53,609 nt of DNA. It comes from Candidatus Microgenomates bacterium. GTDB lineage: Bacteria > Patescibacteriota > Microgenomatia > Levybacterales > UBA12049. This document shows positions 1 to 9,065 of this stretch, piece after piece. Both the position numbers and the translations under genes were made by a program. The stretch covers positions 1-53,609 of the forward strand of contig JANWKV010000033.1 of assembly GCA_025451195.1 (NCBI GenBank), written 5' to 3'. The stretch's first letter is position 1. Each line of letters begins with the position of its first letter. The notes under the pieces were generated by a model. The model was not told the origin of the DNA and did no database searches. It saw only the letters and a program-made list of their open reading frames with translations.

Positions 1-2
1 CA

Positions 3-278
3 GGCACAGGTAATGAAGGAGTTTTTGGAAATATTCCGGAAGAAATAAGGGACAATGTTGAATACGGTTTGGGGCATAATGAATTTGTTGCGCAGGAATA
101 CGACCCTGTTACCAGGCAACAAGGAGTAATGGTAGATTTAATGGAGGATGAACCTGTAATTATTCGAAACGGTTTAAAAAGCAAAGAATTGGAAGCAATT
201 ATATTTGCATTTACAGGTAAGAATAAAATTCCATTAAAAGACCACAATATAGGGAACGTTACCTACACAAATCTTTAA
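3..278 (+). CDS. C-terminal part of an unrecognised protein, cut by the window edge
   Basis: The reading frame is open from base 3 to the TAA at 276-278, so the TTG start at 69 in the ORF track is only the first possible start inside a frame that continues upstream. The visible 91 residues begin GTGNEGVFGNIPEE and end GNVTYTNL. They are acidic, soluble and without a membrane segment or a motif I recognise. About 100 bases of AT-rich DNA separate it from the next promoter. Function unknown. Confidence 0.6.
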   Translation, partial: GTGNEGVFGNIPEEIRDNVEYGLGHNEFVAQEYDPVTRQQGVMVDLMEDEPVIIRNGLKSKELEAIIFAFTGKNKIPLKDHNIGNVTYTNL

Positions 279-370
279 ACATTCAAGCTTTTTTCCTGAG
301 TGGCGTTAACTGGTAGGCCTCTATTTTAATTAAATAAGCTTTTAGTGACTCATAATTATATCCTATAACA

Positions 371-399
371 TTGAAATTTATATAAAAATTAGTTATAAT
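371..399 (+). promoter_or_regulatory. Promoter of the 406 gene (TTGAAA-17-TATAAT), predicted leaderless
   Basis: TTGAAA at 371-376, a 17-bp spacer and TATAAT at 394-399 make a near-consensus sigma-70-type promoter. Only six bases separate the -10 box from the ATG at 406, so transcription should begin at or next to the start codon. There is no Shine-Dalgarno sequence. The rest of 279-405 is AT-rich with no other feature seen. Confidence 0.7.
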
Positions 400-405
400 T
401 AACGG

Positions 406-1431
406 ATGCCTAAAGAGTTATCAGCCTTACCCGTAACACAGCTGTTTAGTGCCGGAGCCGCAATAGCACGAAATAACCGATTTGTGGAAGAAGGTGGTGC
501 TCCTCTTGTTGCCAGACATGCGGTAAACGCTCCTTTCATAGCCTACAGAAAGTTTAAATGGCCGGGTTCTAGGGAGGGAGCAAGCGGAAACGGAATCTTA
601 GCAAACGTGGATGCATATCGGGAAATGAGGGAAAGAGATGGATTTTCTAAGCTTTATACAAATATGGCTTGGGTTAGAAATTTTGTGTTGCAAGGTTCAA
701 CACAACCCGTTTCACTCAGACAAGTAATAGAGATGACATCAATTGGTGAAACTCTTCCTTTATTTTTGCTTAGAGATTCTCAAAGTCCATTTGACCCAGA
801 TAGTAGAATTACAGAAGCTCAACTGCCGGAAACAATGGCTGATATGTATAAATCATTCCGAGGCTTATTTACAGCCTCGATTAATTTGGCAATTGATAGT
901 TATGACTCTCAAACTAAGATACATAATCTCGACGTTCCTTCACCAAGCGCAGAAGAGATTTATAATTTTGTGGACAGAATTAATCCCAAGCTTGTAAATG
1001 CAGGCGGCATTGGATGTCCTGCTCCAAAAGATGTAATTGTGAATGCATTTAATATACTGTTGACAGGAAAAGATACTTTGGGAAATTTATTTTCTGATAG
1101 CACAAGTGATATACCAAATTTATTACAAATGCAGGGAGGGCAAGAAAGAGTAAGAGAGTTTGCAGGAATAATGGTAGACTATGAATTTCTTGTTTCAAGA
1201 TTGAGAAGGATTGGGAATGAAGGACAGCAAAATCTGCAAATAATGGGAATAGACACGAGGGAAATGCCGGTATCAATTTTCTTTACAGCAAGAGCTTTAG
1301 GCGATGAAATTACAGAAGCAGGTCAAATATTATTAGATTTAGGATTAAAACAATTACAGGCAAACACAGTGCTTGGAAGACTTTTTAGGAGAGGATACTC
1401 ACCTGCGGTTTCTCCAGAAGATGTTCTGTAA
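406..1431 (+). CDS. Hypothetical protein, helical, soluble
   Basis: A 341-residue protein that I do not recognise. It has no signal peptide or membrane helix. Most of its length looks alpha-helical, with amphipathic stretches near residues 140-165 and 245-265, and there is a GGIGCPAPKD segment near residue 205. The start is set by the promoter at 371-399. It lies 28 bases upstream of leuB, but leuB has its own -10 box, so co-transcription is not needed. Two shadow ORFs (743-997 and 1049-1276) lie in other frames and are not genes. No function can be assigned. Confidence 0.75.
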   Translation: MPKELSALPVTQLFSAGAAIARNNRFVEEGGAPLVARHAVNAPFIAYRKFKWPGSREGASGNGILANVDAYREMRERDGFSKLYTNMAWVRNFVLQGSTQPVSLRQVIEMTSIGETLPLFLLRDSQSPFDPDSRITEAQLPETMADMYKSFRGLFTASINLAIDSYDSQTKIHNLDVPSPSAEEIYNFVDRINPKLVNAGGIGCPAPKDVIVNAFNILLTGKDTLGNLFSDSTSDIPNLLQMQGGQERVREFAGIMVDYEFLVSRLRRIGNEGQQNLQIMGIDTREMPVSIFFTARALGDEITEAGQILLDLGLKQLQANTVLGRLFRRGYSPAVSPEDVL

Positions 1432-1459
1432 ATTTTAAAAATTTTGATACAATAGCTTC

Positions 1460-2515
1460 ATGATAAAAAATATTGCGGTTTTGCCGGGCGATGGAGTTGG
1501 GCCGGAAATTACTGAACAAGCTATTAGGGTTTTAAAAAAAATTGCGGAAAAATTTGGTCATGAGTTTACATTTAAAAATGCTCACATAGGAGCTGCTGCT
1601 ATTGATAAAATAGGGGATCCATTCCCAAATGAAACTAAAGAATTGTGCTTAAAATCGGATGCTATTTTGTTTGGGGCAATCGGAGACCCAAAATATGACA
1701 ATGATCCAACAGCTAAAATAAGGCCCGAACAAGGCTTGTTGGCAATGCGAAAAGCGCTGGTATTGTATGCAAATATTAGGCCGATTTTTGTTTTTGATAA
1801 CTTTAGTCCAAAATCTCCTCTCAAACCGGAAGTTATAAATGGAGTTGATTTTATTGTTATTAGGGAATTAATAGGAGGAATATATTTTGGAAAAAAAGGA
1901 CGAAGCAGTGATGGTAAGTCAGCATATGATGTTAATGAATATTCTAAAGAAGAAATAGTTCGTGTTGCAAAGTATGCTTTTGAGCTTTCACAAAAAAGAA
2001 AAAAGAAATTAACTGTTGTAGATAAGGCAAATGTTTTAGAAACCTCTCGTTTATGGCGAGAAACAATCCAAGAAATGGCAAAAAATTACAAAGACGTAAG
2101 TGTTGAATTTATGTTTGTTGACAATGCGTCAATGCAAATAATAAAACATCCAATAAACTTTGATGTAATTCTAACGGAAAATATGTTTGGTGATATTTTA
2201 ACAGACGAGGCATCAGTTATAACAGGATCTATTGGTATGTTGCCTTCTGCCTCAATAGGTGAAAAAACTTCGCTTTTTGAACCAATTCACGGCAGTTTTC
2301 CCCGCGCTAAAGGTAAAAATATTGCCAACCCAATCGGATCAATTTTATCCGGTGCCATGATGCTGGAATATGCATTCGGCTTAAAAAAAGAATCAGACGC
2401 AATATATAATGCCGTCAAAAAAGTTCTCTCACTTGGCTTTGGCACACAAGATATTGCCGAGGAAAATGTTTTGTCAACAATCGAGTTAACCGACAAAATT
2501 ATTGAATTAATTTAA
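1460..2515 (+). CDS. leuB: 3-isopropylmalate dehydrogenase LeuB
   Basis: Catalyses the oxidative decarboxylation of 3-isopropylmalate in leucine synthesis, NAD-dependent and cytosolic. The 351-residue length fits the family. Visible hallmarks are the N-terminal LPGDGVGPEI, the substrate-arginine segment LYANIRP, RELIGGIYFG, DKANVLETSRLWR with the catalytic lysine, DNASMQ, the metal-binding ENMFGDILTDEAS and the cofactor loop EPIHGSFPRAKGKNIANP. The loop differs from the common GSAPDIAGK, so cofactor binding may be tuned. TACAAT at 1448-1453 ends six bases before the ATG, suggesting a leaderless mRNA. leuA, leuC and leuD are not in the window. It overlaps the convergent gene downstream by 4 bp. 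Confidence 0.93.
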   Translation: MIKNIAVLPGDGVGPEITEQAIRVLKKIAEKFGHEFTFKNAHIGAAAIDKIGDPFPNETKELCLKSDAILFGAIGDPKYDNDPTAKIRPEQGLLAMRKALVLYANIRPIFVFDNFSPKSPLKPEVINGVDFIVIRELIGGIYFGKKGRSSDGKSAYDVNEYSKEEIVRVAKYAFELSQKRKKKLTVVDKANVLETSRLWRETIQEMAKNYKDVSVEFMFVDNASMQIIKHPINFDVILTENMFGDILTDEASVITGSIGMLPSASIGEKTSLFEPIHGSFPRAKGKNIANPIGSILSGAMMLEYAFGLKKESDAIYNAVKKVLSLGFGTQDIAEENVLSTIELTDKIIELI

Positions 2516-3330
2516 TAACGCCTTGATCTGTATTCCATATGGCCTGAATCAATTTTAGCCCTTATTAAATTTGTGTAATAGCTGATTCCTCGAGAAGCAA
2601 ATTGCTCAAATAAATCTCTCGATAAAAGTTTATTTCCTTGTTTTGAAAATACCGACTCTAATTGTTTTCTGGCATATTCCCATGCTTTTTCCTCAGACTC
2701 GATCAGATCAAACGCTTCATCATAATATACCCTTGCGTTTGGGTTATTCAATCTATCCAATATTCCCTCCGCAACTCTTATTGATTTGTCGTTTTCGTGT
2801 CCAATTTCGTGCAATACAACAAGAAGAGTTGCTGGTTTGTTAAGTTCTCCCAAAACCACAATGTCTCGCTTGAGAGACATTCTGTAGCTGCTTGAGCGTC
2901 CGCCATAATAATCTGGCAATTCCCTGACAAAAATTGGAGCATATTGCGGAACGATATTTTCCCCACCATTTATTGATAGGTAAGTGACATTGGAAAAAAT
3001 AGCAGATTCATCAATTTCGTGAAAGGGATACATTGTATTAAAATCACTAACAAATTGAGAATTTGTTTCTGCAGGTCTAACTTTTTTTATACCTAATATA
3101 AAATTTGATTCATCCTGATCTATTCTAATCCCATTTTCATTTCTAAAGATTTGTTTAAAAGGTTGGGCTAATTCGACCGGATAATCTTTAGGCGCGCCTT
3201 CGTACTTATGTAATTTTTGCTCCGTCTGATATTGATAATATCTAAACCACTTTATATATAGCTCTTTTATTGGTCTTCTTCTTTGATTGTTACCCTGATT
3301 ATTATTTGATTCTGGTGGTCGGGGTGTCAT
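2512..3330 (-). CDS. Putative zinc metallopeptidase with HEIGH motif
   Basis: This 272-residue protein has VVLHEIGHENDKS, with the HExxH zinc motif at residues 174-178, in a hydrophobic strand-helix setting typical of zincin peptidases. A glutamate-rich helix EEKAWEYARKQ about 35 residues later could give the third zinc ligand, as in gluzincins. The N-terminal 20 residues are Asn/Gln/Arg-rich and low complexity. There is no signal peptide, so it probably acts in the cytoplasm. The substrate is unknown and I cannot place it in a named family. It converges on leuB with a 4-bp overlap and is divergent from the AEC permease gene. Confidence 0.65.
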   Translation of the reverse strand: MTPRPPESNNNQGNNQRRRPIKELYIKWFRYYQYQTEQKLHKYEGAPKDYPVELAQPFKQIFRNENGIRIDQDESNFILGIKKVRPAETNSQFVSDFNTMYPFHEIDESAIFSNVTYLSINGGENIVPQYAPIFVRELPDYYGGRSSSYRMSLKRDIVVLGELNKPATLLVVLHEIGHENDKSIRVAEGILDRLNNPNARVYYDEAFDLIESEEKAWEYARKQLESVFSKQGNKLLSRDLFEQFASRGISYYTNLIRAKIDSGHMEYRSRRY

Positions 3331-3359
3331 CTAAATAAATTATACATTATAATTAGTTA

Positions 3360-4280
3360 ATGTTAATCTTCTTTACTCTTCTTACAAAAATAATTCCTTT
3401 GTATGTTTTTATAATTCTCGGATTTGTTGCCGGTAAGTTTTTGAAGGTAAAAAAAGAATCGATTGCGCCAATTCTAATTTATATTGTCGCGCCAATTATA
3501 GTTTTCTACGGAGTTGTAACGACAAAGATTGGATATAGCAGTCTTTCTTTGCCATTTCTTTGTTTTTTTATTTCTGTATTTATATCAACTATATTTTATT
3601 TTGTGGGTAAGTTAATTTGGAAAGATTACACAAAAAATATTTTTGCATACGCAAGCGGCCAGGGTAATTTTGGCTACTTTGGTTTACCAATTGCGTTAAT
3701 TCTCTTTCCAAAAGAAGTTGTTGGGTTATATATTATGGGAATTCTTGGTTTCAACGTATTTGATGCATCAATTGGGTTTTTCCTTGTTGCCAGGGGACAT
3801 CATACAGTATCTGAAAGTATTAAAAAAGTTATTTTTTTGCCGACTCTATATGGGTTTATTTTAGGACTTACAATTAATTTGATGCACATAAACTTGGGGA
3901 GTATATTTTTTGACGCTGTAAGCAACGTAAGGGGAGTTTATACGGTTTTAGGAATGATGCTTATTGGGCTTGGAATTTCAGACATAAAATCCTATGCTTT
4001 TGATTTTGTATTTACAAGTCTTTTATTTGTTATTAAATTTGCTGTTTGGCCGCTTTTAATGTTAGTAATATTTTTTGTAGACTCTCAATTTTTTCATTTA
4101 TACAATTCAGACATTCATAAAGTTCTTTTGTTATTATCAATAGTTCCTTTAGCTGCAAACACAGTTGCATATGCAACGCAGCTTAATGTCCATCCGGAAA
4201 AATCCGCTTTAACTGTTTTGTTAAGCACCCTTTTTGCCTTATTTTACATCCCTTTGGTAGTGACTTTGTTTATTAAATAG
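3360..4280 (+). CDS. AEC-family (auxin efflux carrier type) permease
   Basis: A 306-residue protein made almost entirely of hydrophobic helices, about ten in two sets of five. The N-terminal FFTLLTKIIPLYVFIILGFVAGK and the GQGNFGYFGLPIA segment with glycine/proline breaks fit the auxin-efflux-carrier fold. Bacterial members export organic acids or amino acids. The substrate cannot be read from sequence. TATAAT at 3348-3353 ends six bases before the ATG, so it is probably leaderless. The 3' end overlaps sufU on the opposite strand by 8 bp. Confidence 0.8.
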   Translation: MLIFFTLLTKIIPLYVFIILGFVAGKFLKVKKESIAPILIYIVAPIIVFYGVVTTKIGYSSLSLPFLCFFISVFISTIFYFVGKLIWKDYTKNIFAYASGQGNFGYFGLPIALILFPKEVVGLYIMGILGFNVFDASIGFFLVARGHHTVSESIKKVIFLPTLYGFILGLTINLMHINLGSIFFDAVSNVRGVYTVLGMMLIGLGISDIKSYAFDFVFTSLLFVIKFAVWPLLMLVIFFVDSQFFHLYNSDIHKVLLLLSIVPLAANTVAYATQLNVHPEKSALTVLLSTLFALFYIPLVVTLFIK

Positions 4281-4632
4281 CTTTTTGAAGCGTAGAGTAA
4301 GCCAAAAGGGCGCATTTGGTGCGGGCGGGAGTAAATTCTACTCCAATTTCTTTTAAAAATTTTTCCGGGGTTATTTTTTTTACATCAAGAATTTTTTTTC
4401 CAATCACCAAATCGGAAAGAATAGATCCACCTGCTTTTGCAATTGAGCACCCTCTGACAACAAAGGAAAAACCTTCAATTTTACCTTGATTTAACTTTAC
4501 CATTACCCGGATTTCATCGCCGCACAGCTCGTTCATTTCTGTGACATCTATATCTGCTTTTTTTAAAATGCCGTAATGATGAGGATCTTTCCAATGTTCT
4601 AAAATTATTTCTTTATACAATTCATCACTCAT
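4273..4632 (-). CDS. sufU: SufU/IscU-like Fe-S scaffold or sulfur-transfer protein
   Basis: A 119-residue U-type protein, last gene of the SUF operon. It keeps the three conserved cysteines and the nearby aspartate: NELCGDE (C37, D39), RGCSIAKAGGS (C62) and RTKCALLA (C107). In Firmicute-type SUF systems SufU takes sulfur from SufS through zinc-bound cysteines; classical IscU builds the cluster. Its place directly behind sufS (4-base gap) favours the SufS partner role. It is slightly shorter than typical SufU (about 140 residues). Confidence 0.88.
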   Translation of the reverse strand: MSDELYKEIILEHWKDPHHYGILKKADIDVTEMNELCGDEIRVMVKLNQGKIEGFSFVVRGCSIAKAGGSILSDLVIGKKILDVKKITPEKFLKEIGVEFTPARTKCALLAYSTLQKAI

Positions 4633-4636
4633 GGAG

Positions 4637-5881
4637 TTATTGTAGCTTAAAAATCTTTATTACTTCTTCAAATGCGCTTCCTAGCTTGTCCAAATCTTCT
4701 TTTGTATTGTACAAATATAAAGAAGCTCGTGCAGTTGCAATAACATCAAGACATTTCATAAGTACTTGCGCACAATGATGACCAGACCTTACACAAACTT
4801 TGCTTCTATTTAAAATATCCGCACTGTCGTGAGCATGAATATCTTTAAAATTAAAAGAAAATACAGACAGTCTATTTTCCGGTGTTTTTGGACCGTATAA
4901 ATCAATATATTTCTCAAATTTTTTAAATAGTTTTAAACCATATTTTGTAAGTTCGTTTTCATGCTTTTCAATATTTTTTAAGCCTGTTTTCTCCAAGTAA
5001 TCAACTGCCGCGCCCAAACCTATTACAGCTTCTTTTCTGCCTGTGCCAACTTCAAACCTTGCGGGAATATCTGCCCAGGTTGCACTCTCTTTGGTAACTA
5101 TCTTTATCATTTGCCCTCCAAAAAATAAGGGATCCATTTCTTCCAATATTTCTTTTTTTGCATATAAAACTCCAACTCCAGAAGGTCCCAGCATTTTGTG
5201 GGAAGAGAATGCAAAAAAATCACAATCAATATCCTTAACGTCAATTTTTATATGGGGAATAGATTGCGCACCGTCAACCAAAAATTTTGCTTTTATGCCT
5301 TTATTTTTATAGTAACGTATTATTTCCTTAACAGGATTAATTGTTCCCAAAACATTTGAAGCATGAGTTATTGTGACAAGTTTTATTCTTTTTAAGTCAA
5401 TTTTTGAAGAAAAAAGCTTTTTATAATCCAGCCTCAAATCCTTGTCATAAGGTAAATAGAAAAGTTCAACGCCACACTTTTTCTTTATCATAATCCAAGG
5501 GATGATATTTGAATGGTGTTCCATCTCGGTTAGAACAATAACGTCACCTTTTTTTAAAAACTTTCTTGCCCATCCGTAAGCACTCAAATTAATTGCTTCA
5601 GACGCATTGCCTGTAAAAACTATTTCTTCATTTTCGGCATTTATAAATTTTGCGACTTTTTGTCTGGCATTTTCATACATATCCGTAGATTTTTGAGCTA
5701 ATCCGTAAAGGCCTCTATGGATTGGAGCATAATATTTTTCGTAATAATTTGTTACTGCATCAATAACAATTTGCGGTTTTTGAGATGAGGCAGTGCTGTC
5801 AAGGTAAACAATTCCCGGATTGTTTTTAAAAATAGGGAAGTCTTTTTTGATTTTTAGTGGATTAAAATTAGTTTGTGCCAT
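4637..5881 (-). CDS. sufS: Cysteine desulfurase SufS
   Basis: A PLP enzyme that takes sulfur from L-cysteine for Fe-S assembly. Visible are YLDSTASSQKP near the N-terminus, the TEMEHHSN loop, VDGAQS, the PLP-lysine motif SSHKMLGPSG and the C-terminal RSGHHCAQ with the persulfide-forming cysteine. The ORF track starts 25 residues earlier, but that stretch (MDFYIVLLTNFHKG...) lies inside the end of sufD and is not family-like. MAQTNFNPLK at 5881 gives 414 residues, the usual SufS length, and a 14-bp overlap with sufD that suits translational coupling. Confidence 0.93.
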   Translation of the reverse strand: MAQTNFNPLKIKKDFPIFKNNPGIVYLDSTASSQKPQIVIDAVTNYYEKYYAPIHRGLYGLAQKSTDMYENARQKVAKFINAENEEIVFTGNASEAINLSAYGWARKFLKKGDVIVLTEMEHHSNIIPWIMIKKKCGVELFYLPYDKDLRLDYKKLFSSKIDLKRIKLVTITHASNVLGTINPVKEIIRYYKNKGIKAKFLVDGAQSIPHIKIDVKDIDCDFFAFSSHKMLGPSGVGVLYAKKEILEEMDPLFFGGQMIKIVTKESATWADIPARFEVGTGRKEAVIGLGAAVDYLEKTGLKNIEKHENELTKYGLKLFKKFEKYIDLYGPKTPENRLSVFSFNFKDIHAHDSADILNRSKVCVRSGHHCAQVLMKCLDVIATARASLYLYNTKEDLDKLGSAFEEVIKIFKLQ

Positions 5882-6437
5882 AAACCAAAAGTTTCTTTCT
5901 TGCGCTATCTTGCTCCCTTTGTGGAAATTTGTCAATAATACTATGTAAAAATCCATTTATTATTAACATTTTTGCATCGCGTTCTGAAATTCCCCTACTC
6001 ATTAAGTAAAAAAGTTCCAAATCATTAACACGGCCCACAGTTGTTGCATGTCCTGCTTTAATATCATTTTCCAAAATTTCAAGAGATGGAATAGCCCTAC
6101 CTCTTGACGTTTTTGACAAAAGTAAAATATGAGCCGAAAGATAAGCATTTGTGCCTTTTGCTCCATGGTCTATTTTTACCAAACCTTCAAAATTAACAGA
6201 GGCAAAATCTTTAAGCACGCTTTTGACAATTACTTCGGATTTTGTGTTTTGACTTGCATGTTCAACACGGGTAAATAAATCTAATGTTTGTTCATCTTTT
6301 CCGAGTAATAAAGCTAAGAATGTAATTGTTGCACCGGGTTCGGAAAGTTTTATATCAAAAGATAACTCTGATTCTTCACCTGTCCAGACAACAGGGTAAA
6401 TCAGGTGTTCATTTTCTTTAACTACAATTTTTTGCAT
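5868..6437 (-). CDS. sufD: SufD-like subunit of the SufBCD complex, short form
   Basis: A 189-residue beta-helix protein ending in the SufB/SufD signature region AGHATTVGRVNDLELFYLMS and the C-terminal helical part RDAKMLIINGFL. SufD pairs with SufB on the SufC ATPases during cluster assembly. E. coli SufD is about 420 residues, so the N-terminal half is missing here; compact SufD proteins occur in reduced SUF operons. It begins directly at the end of sufB (the genes share base 6437) and overlaps sufS. Confidence 0.85.
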   Translation of the reverse strand: MQKIVVKENEHLIYPVVWTGEESELSFDIKLSEPGATITFLALLLGKDEQTLDLFTRVEHASQNTKSEVIVKSVLKDFASVNFEGLVKIDHGAKGTNAYLSAHILLLSKTSRGRAIPSLEILENDIKAGHATTVGRVNDLELFYLMSRGISERDAKMLIINGFLHSIIDKFPQREQDSARKKLLVYGTN

Positions 6438-7837
6438 TATCCAACACTACCTTCCATTGAAAGATCAATAAGCCTATTGAGTTCAACAGCATATTCAAGC
6501 GGTAACTCTTTAACAATCGGCTCAATAAATCCATTTACAATAAGCCCGGTTGCTTGAGTTTCGGTAAGTCCTCTGGCTCTTAAATAAAATAATTGTTCTT
6601 CGCCAACTTTGGAAACAGATGCTTCATGTCCCAGAGTTACGTCTTCTTCATTAACAATATTTGTTGGATACGTATCGGATCGGGAAAATTCATCCAAAAG
6701 CAGAGCATCACATCTAACAAAAGATTTACTCCCTTTTGCGCCATTTGCAATGCGAACCATTCCTCGGTAACTGCACCTTCCGCCGTCTTTACTAACAGAT
6801 TTTGATGTAATTGTACTACTCGTGTATGGAGCCAGATGGATTGCTTTTCCTCCTGCGTCTTGATGTTGGTTTTTGCCTGCAAAAGCCAGAGATAAAACTT
6901 CCCCTTTTGCTCCTTTGCCTTTGAGAAAAACAGACGGATACTTCATTGTAACTTTACTGCCTAAGTTGCCGTCAATCCATTCTCCAAAGCCTTCTTCTTC
7001 TACAAACATACGCTTTGTAACAAGGTTATAAACATTATTGCTCCAATTTTGGATTGTCGTATATCTAACTCTTGCACCCTTTTTAACCAAAATTTCAACA
7101 ACTGCGGCGTGCAGAGAATCGGTTGTGTAAATTGGCGCGGTGCATCCTTCTATGTAGTGAACATAACTTCCTTCTTCGGCAATAATAAGTGTTCGTTCAA
7201 ATTGACCCATCCGGGCAGCGTTAATCCTAAAATAAGCCTGCAGAGGGATTTTTACGTGAACGCCTTTTGGTACATACACGAAACTTCCACCAGACCAAAC
7301 TGCGCTATTTAGTGCCGCAAATTTGTTATCGTGGGGAGGAATAACAGTACCAAAATATTCTTTAACAATATCCGGGTATTTCTGAAGTGCAGTATCGGTA
7401 TCTGTAAAAATAACGCCCTGATTTTCCCACTCTTTTTTTAAGTTGTGGTAAATTACTTCGCTATCGTATTGAGCTCCAACTCCTGCCAAAAATTTTCGTT
7501 CGGCTTGGGGGATTCCAATTTTGTCGTATGTTTCTTTTACCTCAAGAGGAACATCATTCCAATCTCTGAATTTTTTTGCGCTAGGAGAAACGTAGTAATA
7601 AATATTATTAAAATCAATCCCTGATAAATCAGCCCCCCAAGAGGGAAGCATTTTTTCCTGGAAAATTTCCAGTGCTTTTAGCCTAAATTTCAACATCCAA
7701 GAAGGCTCGTTTTTAAAATGGGAAATTGCTTCAACAACTTTACGGCTTAAACCTTTTGGGGTTTTAAAAACAGGCTTTTCCGGCATGTGAAAGCCCATTT
7801 TGTAATTGTCTTTAATAATAGGTTGTGTATTTGTCAT
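6437..7837 (-). CDS. sufB: Fe-S cluster assembly protein SufB
   Basis: A 466-residue SufB, full family length. Visible are the N-terminal [49 protein letters not shown] with the conserved Cys, [27 protein letters not shown] and the C-terminal [22 protein letters not shown]. It is the main scaffold of the SufBC2D complex. Its start overlaps the end of sufC by 4 bp and its end meets sufD, so the three are translated as a block. Confidence 0.95.
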   Translation of the reverse strand: MTNTQPIIKDNYKMGFHMPEKPVFKTPKGLSRKVVEAISHFKNEPSWMLKFRLKALEIFQEKMLPSWGADLSGIDFNNIYYYVSPSAKKFRDWNDVPLEVKETYDKIGIPQAERKFLAGVGAQYDSEVIYHNLKKEWENQGVIFTDTDTALQKYPDIVKEYFGTVIPPHDNKFAALNSAVWSGGSFVYVPKGVHVKIPLQAYFRINAARMGQFERTLIIAEEGSYVHYIEGCTAPIYTTDSLHAAVVEILVKKGARVRYTTIQNWSNNVYNLVTKRMFVEEEGFGEWIDGNLGSKVTMKYPSVFLKGKGAKGEVLSLAFAGKNQHQDAGGKAIHLAPYTSSTITSKSVSKDGGRCSYRGMVRIANGAKGSKSFVRCDALLLDEFSRSDTYPTNIVNEEDVTLGHEASVSKVGEEQLFYLRARGLTETQATGLIVNGFIEPIVKELPLEYAVELNRLIDLSMEGSVG

Positions 7838-8586
7838 AAATTTGAAGCGTATTTTTCATATCCTGATTTTTCAACTTCTTCGGCTAATTTTGCACTGCCC
7901 GATTTAACAATCTTTCCTTTAACTAAGATATGGACAAAGTCCGGTTTTATGTAATGCAAAAGTCTTTGGTAATGAGTGATAAGTAAAAGCCCGAATTTAT
8001 AATTTATATTTTGTATCGTATTGGCAATATAGCGCAAAGCATCTACGTCAAGGCCCGAATCCGGCTCGTCTAAAATTGCAAACTCCGGGTGTAAAAGAAC
8101 CATTTGTAAAATTTCGGCCTTTTTTTTCTCCCCGCCGGAAAATCCTTCATTAAGTGACCTTTTAGTAATATCATCTCTAAATTTTAATTCTTTGGCAGAT
8201 TCTGATAATTCATTCCTGAAAGCAATTGGTGACAGTTTTTTTTCTCCGCTTTTTTTATTTTCATTTATTGCCATACGCAGAAAACTTCCAAAGTTTACGC
8301 CTGTTACTTCAACAGGATACTGAAACCCCAAAAAAAGTCCTAATTTTGCCTTCTTGTCTGGAGTTAGGGGAGTGATGTTTGTCCCGTTAAGTTCAATTTT
8401 TCCATTTGTAATTAAATACCCCGGATGACCCATTAAAGCTTGAGCCAAAGTTGACTTCCCGCCGCCATTTGGGCCCATTATAGCGTGGATTTCCCCTTTT
8501 TTAACTGTCAAAGAAACCCCGCTTAGGATTTTTTTCCCGTCCTTTGTCTCCACGTATAAGTTTGTAATTACTAATGAATTTTTCAT
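7834..8586 (-). CDS. sufC: SufC ATPase of the SUF system
   Basis: A 250-residue ABC-type ATPase without membrane partner. Walker A is GPNGGGKST, the signature is [13 protein letters not shown] and Walker B is [12 protein letters not shown]; the SufC-specific [13 protein letters not shown] is also present. ATP binding drives conformational change in SufB/SufD. A hairpin (8603-8629) lies between the upstream DUF1858 gene and this start. Confidence 0.95.
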   Translation of the reverse strand: MKNSLVITNLYVETKDGKKILSGVSLTVKKGEIHAIMGPNGGGKSTLAQALMGHPGYLITNGKIELNGTNITPLTPDKKAKLGLFLGFQYPVEVTGVNFGSFLRMAINENKKSGEKKLSPIAFRNELSESAKELKFRDDITKRSLNEGFSGGEKKKAEILQMVLLHPEFAILDEPDSGLDVDALRYIANTIQNINYKFGLLLITHYQRLLHYIKPDFVHILVKGKIVKSGSAKLAEEVEKSGYEKYASNL

Positions 8587-8602
8587 GATTTAACGAAATC
8601 AT

Positions 8603-8629
8603 GCCGCGTAACCTCCATTGAAACGCGGC
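8603..8629 (-). other. Intercistronic hairpin in the suf operon
   Basis: gccgcgt (8603-8609) and acgcggc (8623-8629) form a perfect 7-bp GC-rich stem with a 13-base loop. Read on the coding strand the loop carries tggagg, a Shine-Dalgarno-like hexamer, although it is ~25 bases from the sufC ATG. No U-tract follows, so it is not a terminator. It could be an RNA stability or processing element between the first gene and sufC; this is inference. Confidence 0.45.
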
Positions 8630-8630
8630 G

Positions 8631-8861
8631 CTATTTTTTGCTCCATTCTTTTTCAAGTTCATTGTTTATCTCATCAACCATCTCATCCAACTCCAGATCC
8701 GTCATTCCATGGACCTTAGCTCCTTGTTCTAAAGTATCTATATCACTGGCAATACAGCTTAGACAATGTAAGCCGTATTCGGCCAAAAGAGTAGCTGCTT
8801 TTGGACAATCCGCAGCAACATCTGCGAGAAGGGCAAATTTTGATAAAACATATGAACTCAT
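8631..8861 (-). CDS. DUF1858 / hybrid-cluster-associated disulfide domain protein
   Basis: A 76-residue protein with the pattern of the DUF1858 (prismane-associated) family. It has an N-terminal DVAADCPKAATLLAEYGLHCLSC segment with three cysteines, including a CLSC pair, followed by a helical tail. Family members are small putative redox proteins. It is the first gene of the SUF operon, 44 bases before sufC, so a link to Fe-S assembly or redox sensing is likely but not shown. Confidence 0.75.
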   Translation of the reverse strand: MSSYVLSKFALLADVAADCPKAATLLAEYGLHCLSCIASDIDTLEQGAKVHGMTDLELDEMVDEINNELEKEWSKK

Positions 8862-8910
8862 ATTTATAACTGTTTAATAGCAAGTATAGTTAAATGGCTA
8901 AAAACCATAT

Positions 8911-8950
8911 AACCATTTTGCCGTTCAACCATTTTGTGGTTGGTTTCATG
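8911..8950. repeat. Repeated AACCATTTTG motifs between suf and ilv
   Basis: AACCATTTTG occurs at 8911-8920 and 8927-8936, sixteen bases apart, and an inverted partner (GGTTGG) follows at 8938-8943. The cluster lies between the divergent suf and ilvB transcription units. Such spaced repeats are compatible with a dimeric regulator site, but no known operator is recognised. Confidence 0.3.
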
Positions 8951-8985
8951 TACCTTTAATAAACTGTCCTTAAGTTTACCAAATA

Positions 8986-9014
8986 TTGACGAGCTATTAA
9001 ATACCTGATACAAT
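8986..9014 (+). promoter_or_regulatory. ilvB-operon promoter (TTGACG-17-TACAAT)
   Basis: TTGACG at 8986-8991, a 17-bp spacer and TACAAT at 9009-9014 match the sigma-70 consensus at 10 of 12 positions. Transcription is predicted near 9021, only about three bases before the ATG of the leader peptide at 9024, so the leader peptide would be translated from an almost leaderless RNA. Confidence 0.75.
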
Positions 9015-9023
9015 TACATAAAG

Positions 9024-9065
9024 ATGAAATCTTTAAATCTCGTTGTCCTTATTGTTGCTCGCTAA
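9024..9065 (+). CDS. ilvB-operon leader peptide MKSLNLVVLIVAR
   Basis: A 13-codon ORF, too short for the ORF track. Seven of 13 codons are Leu, Val or Ile (L, L, V, V, L, I, V), the end products of the operon behind it. It starts just after the predicted transcription start and ends at TAA 9063-9065, directly before the hairpins of the attenuator. This is the hallmark of a ribosome-mediated attenuation leader such as ilvL. No ribosome binding site is present, consistent with leaderless initiation. Confidence 0.8.
   Translation: MKSLNLVVLIVAR

Noticed and set aside
5882-5956. N-terminal extension of SufS in the ORF track
   Set aside because: It overlaps sufD fully, is not family-like, and MAQTNFNPLK gives the usual SufS length.
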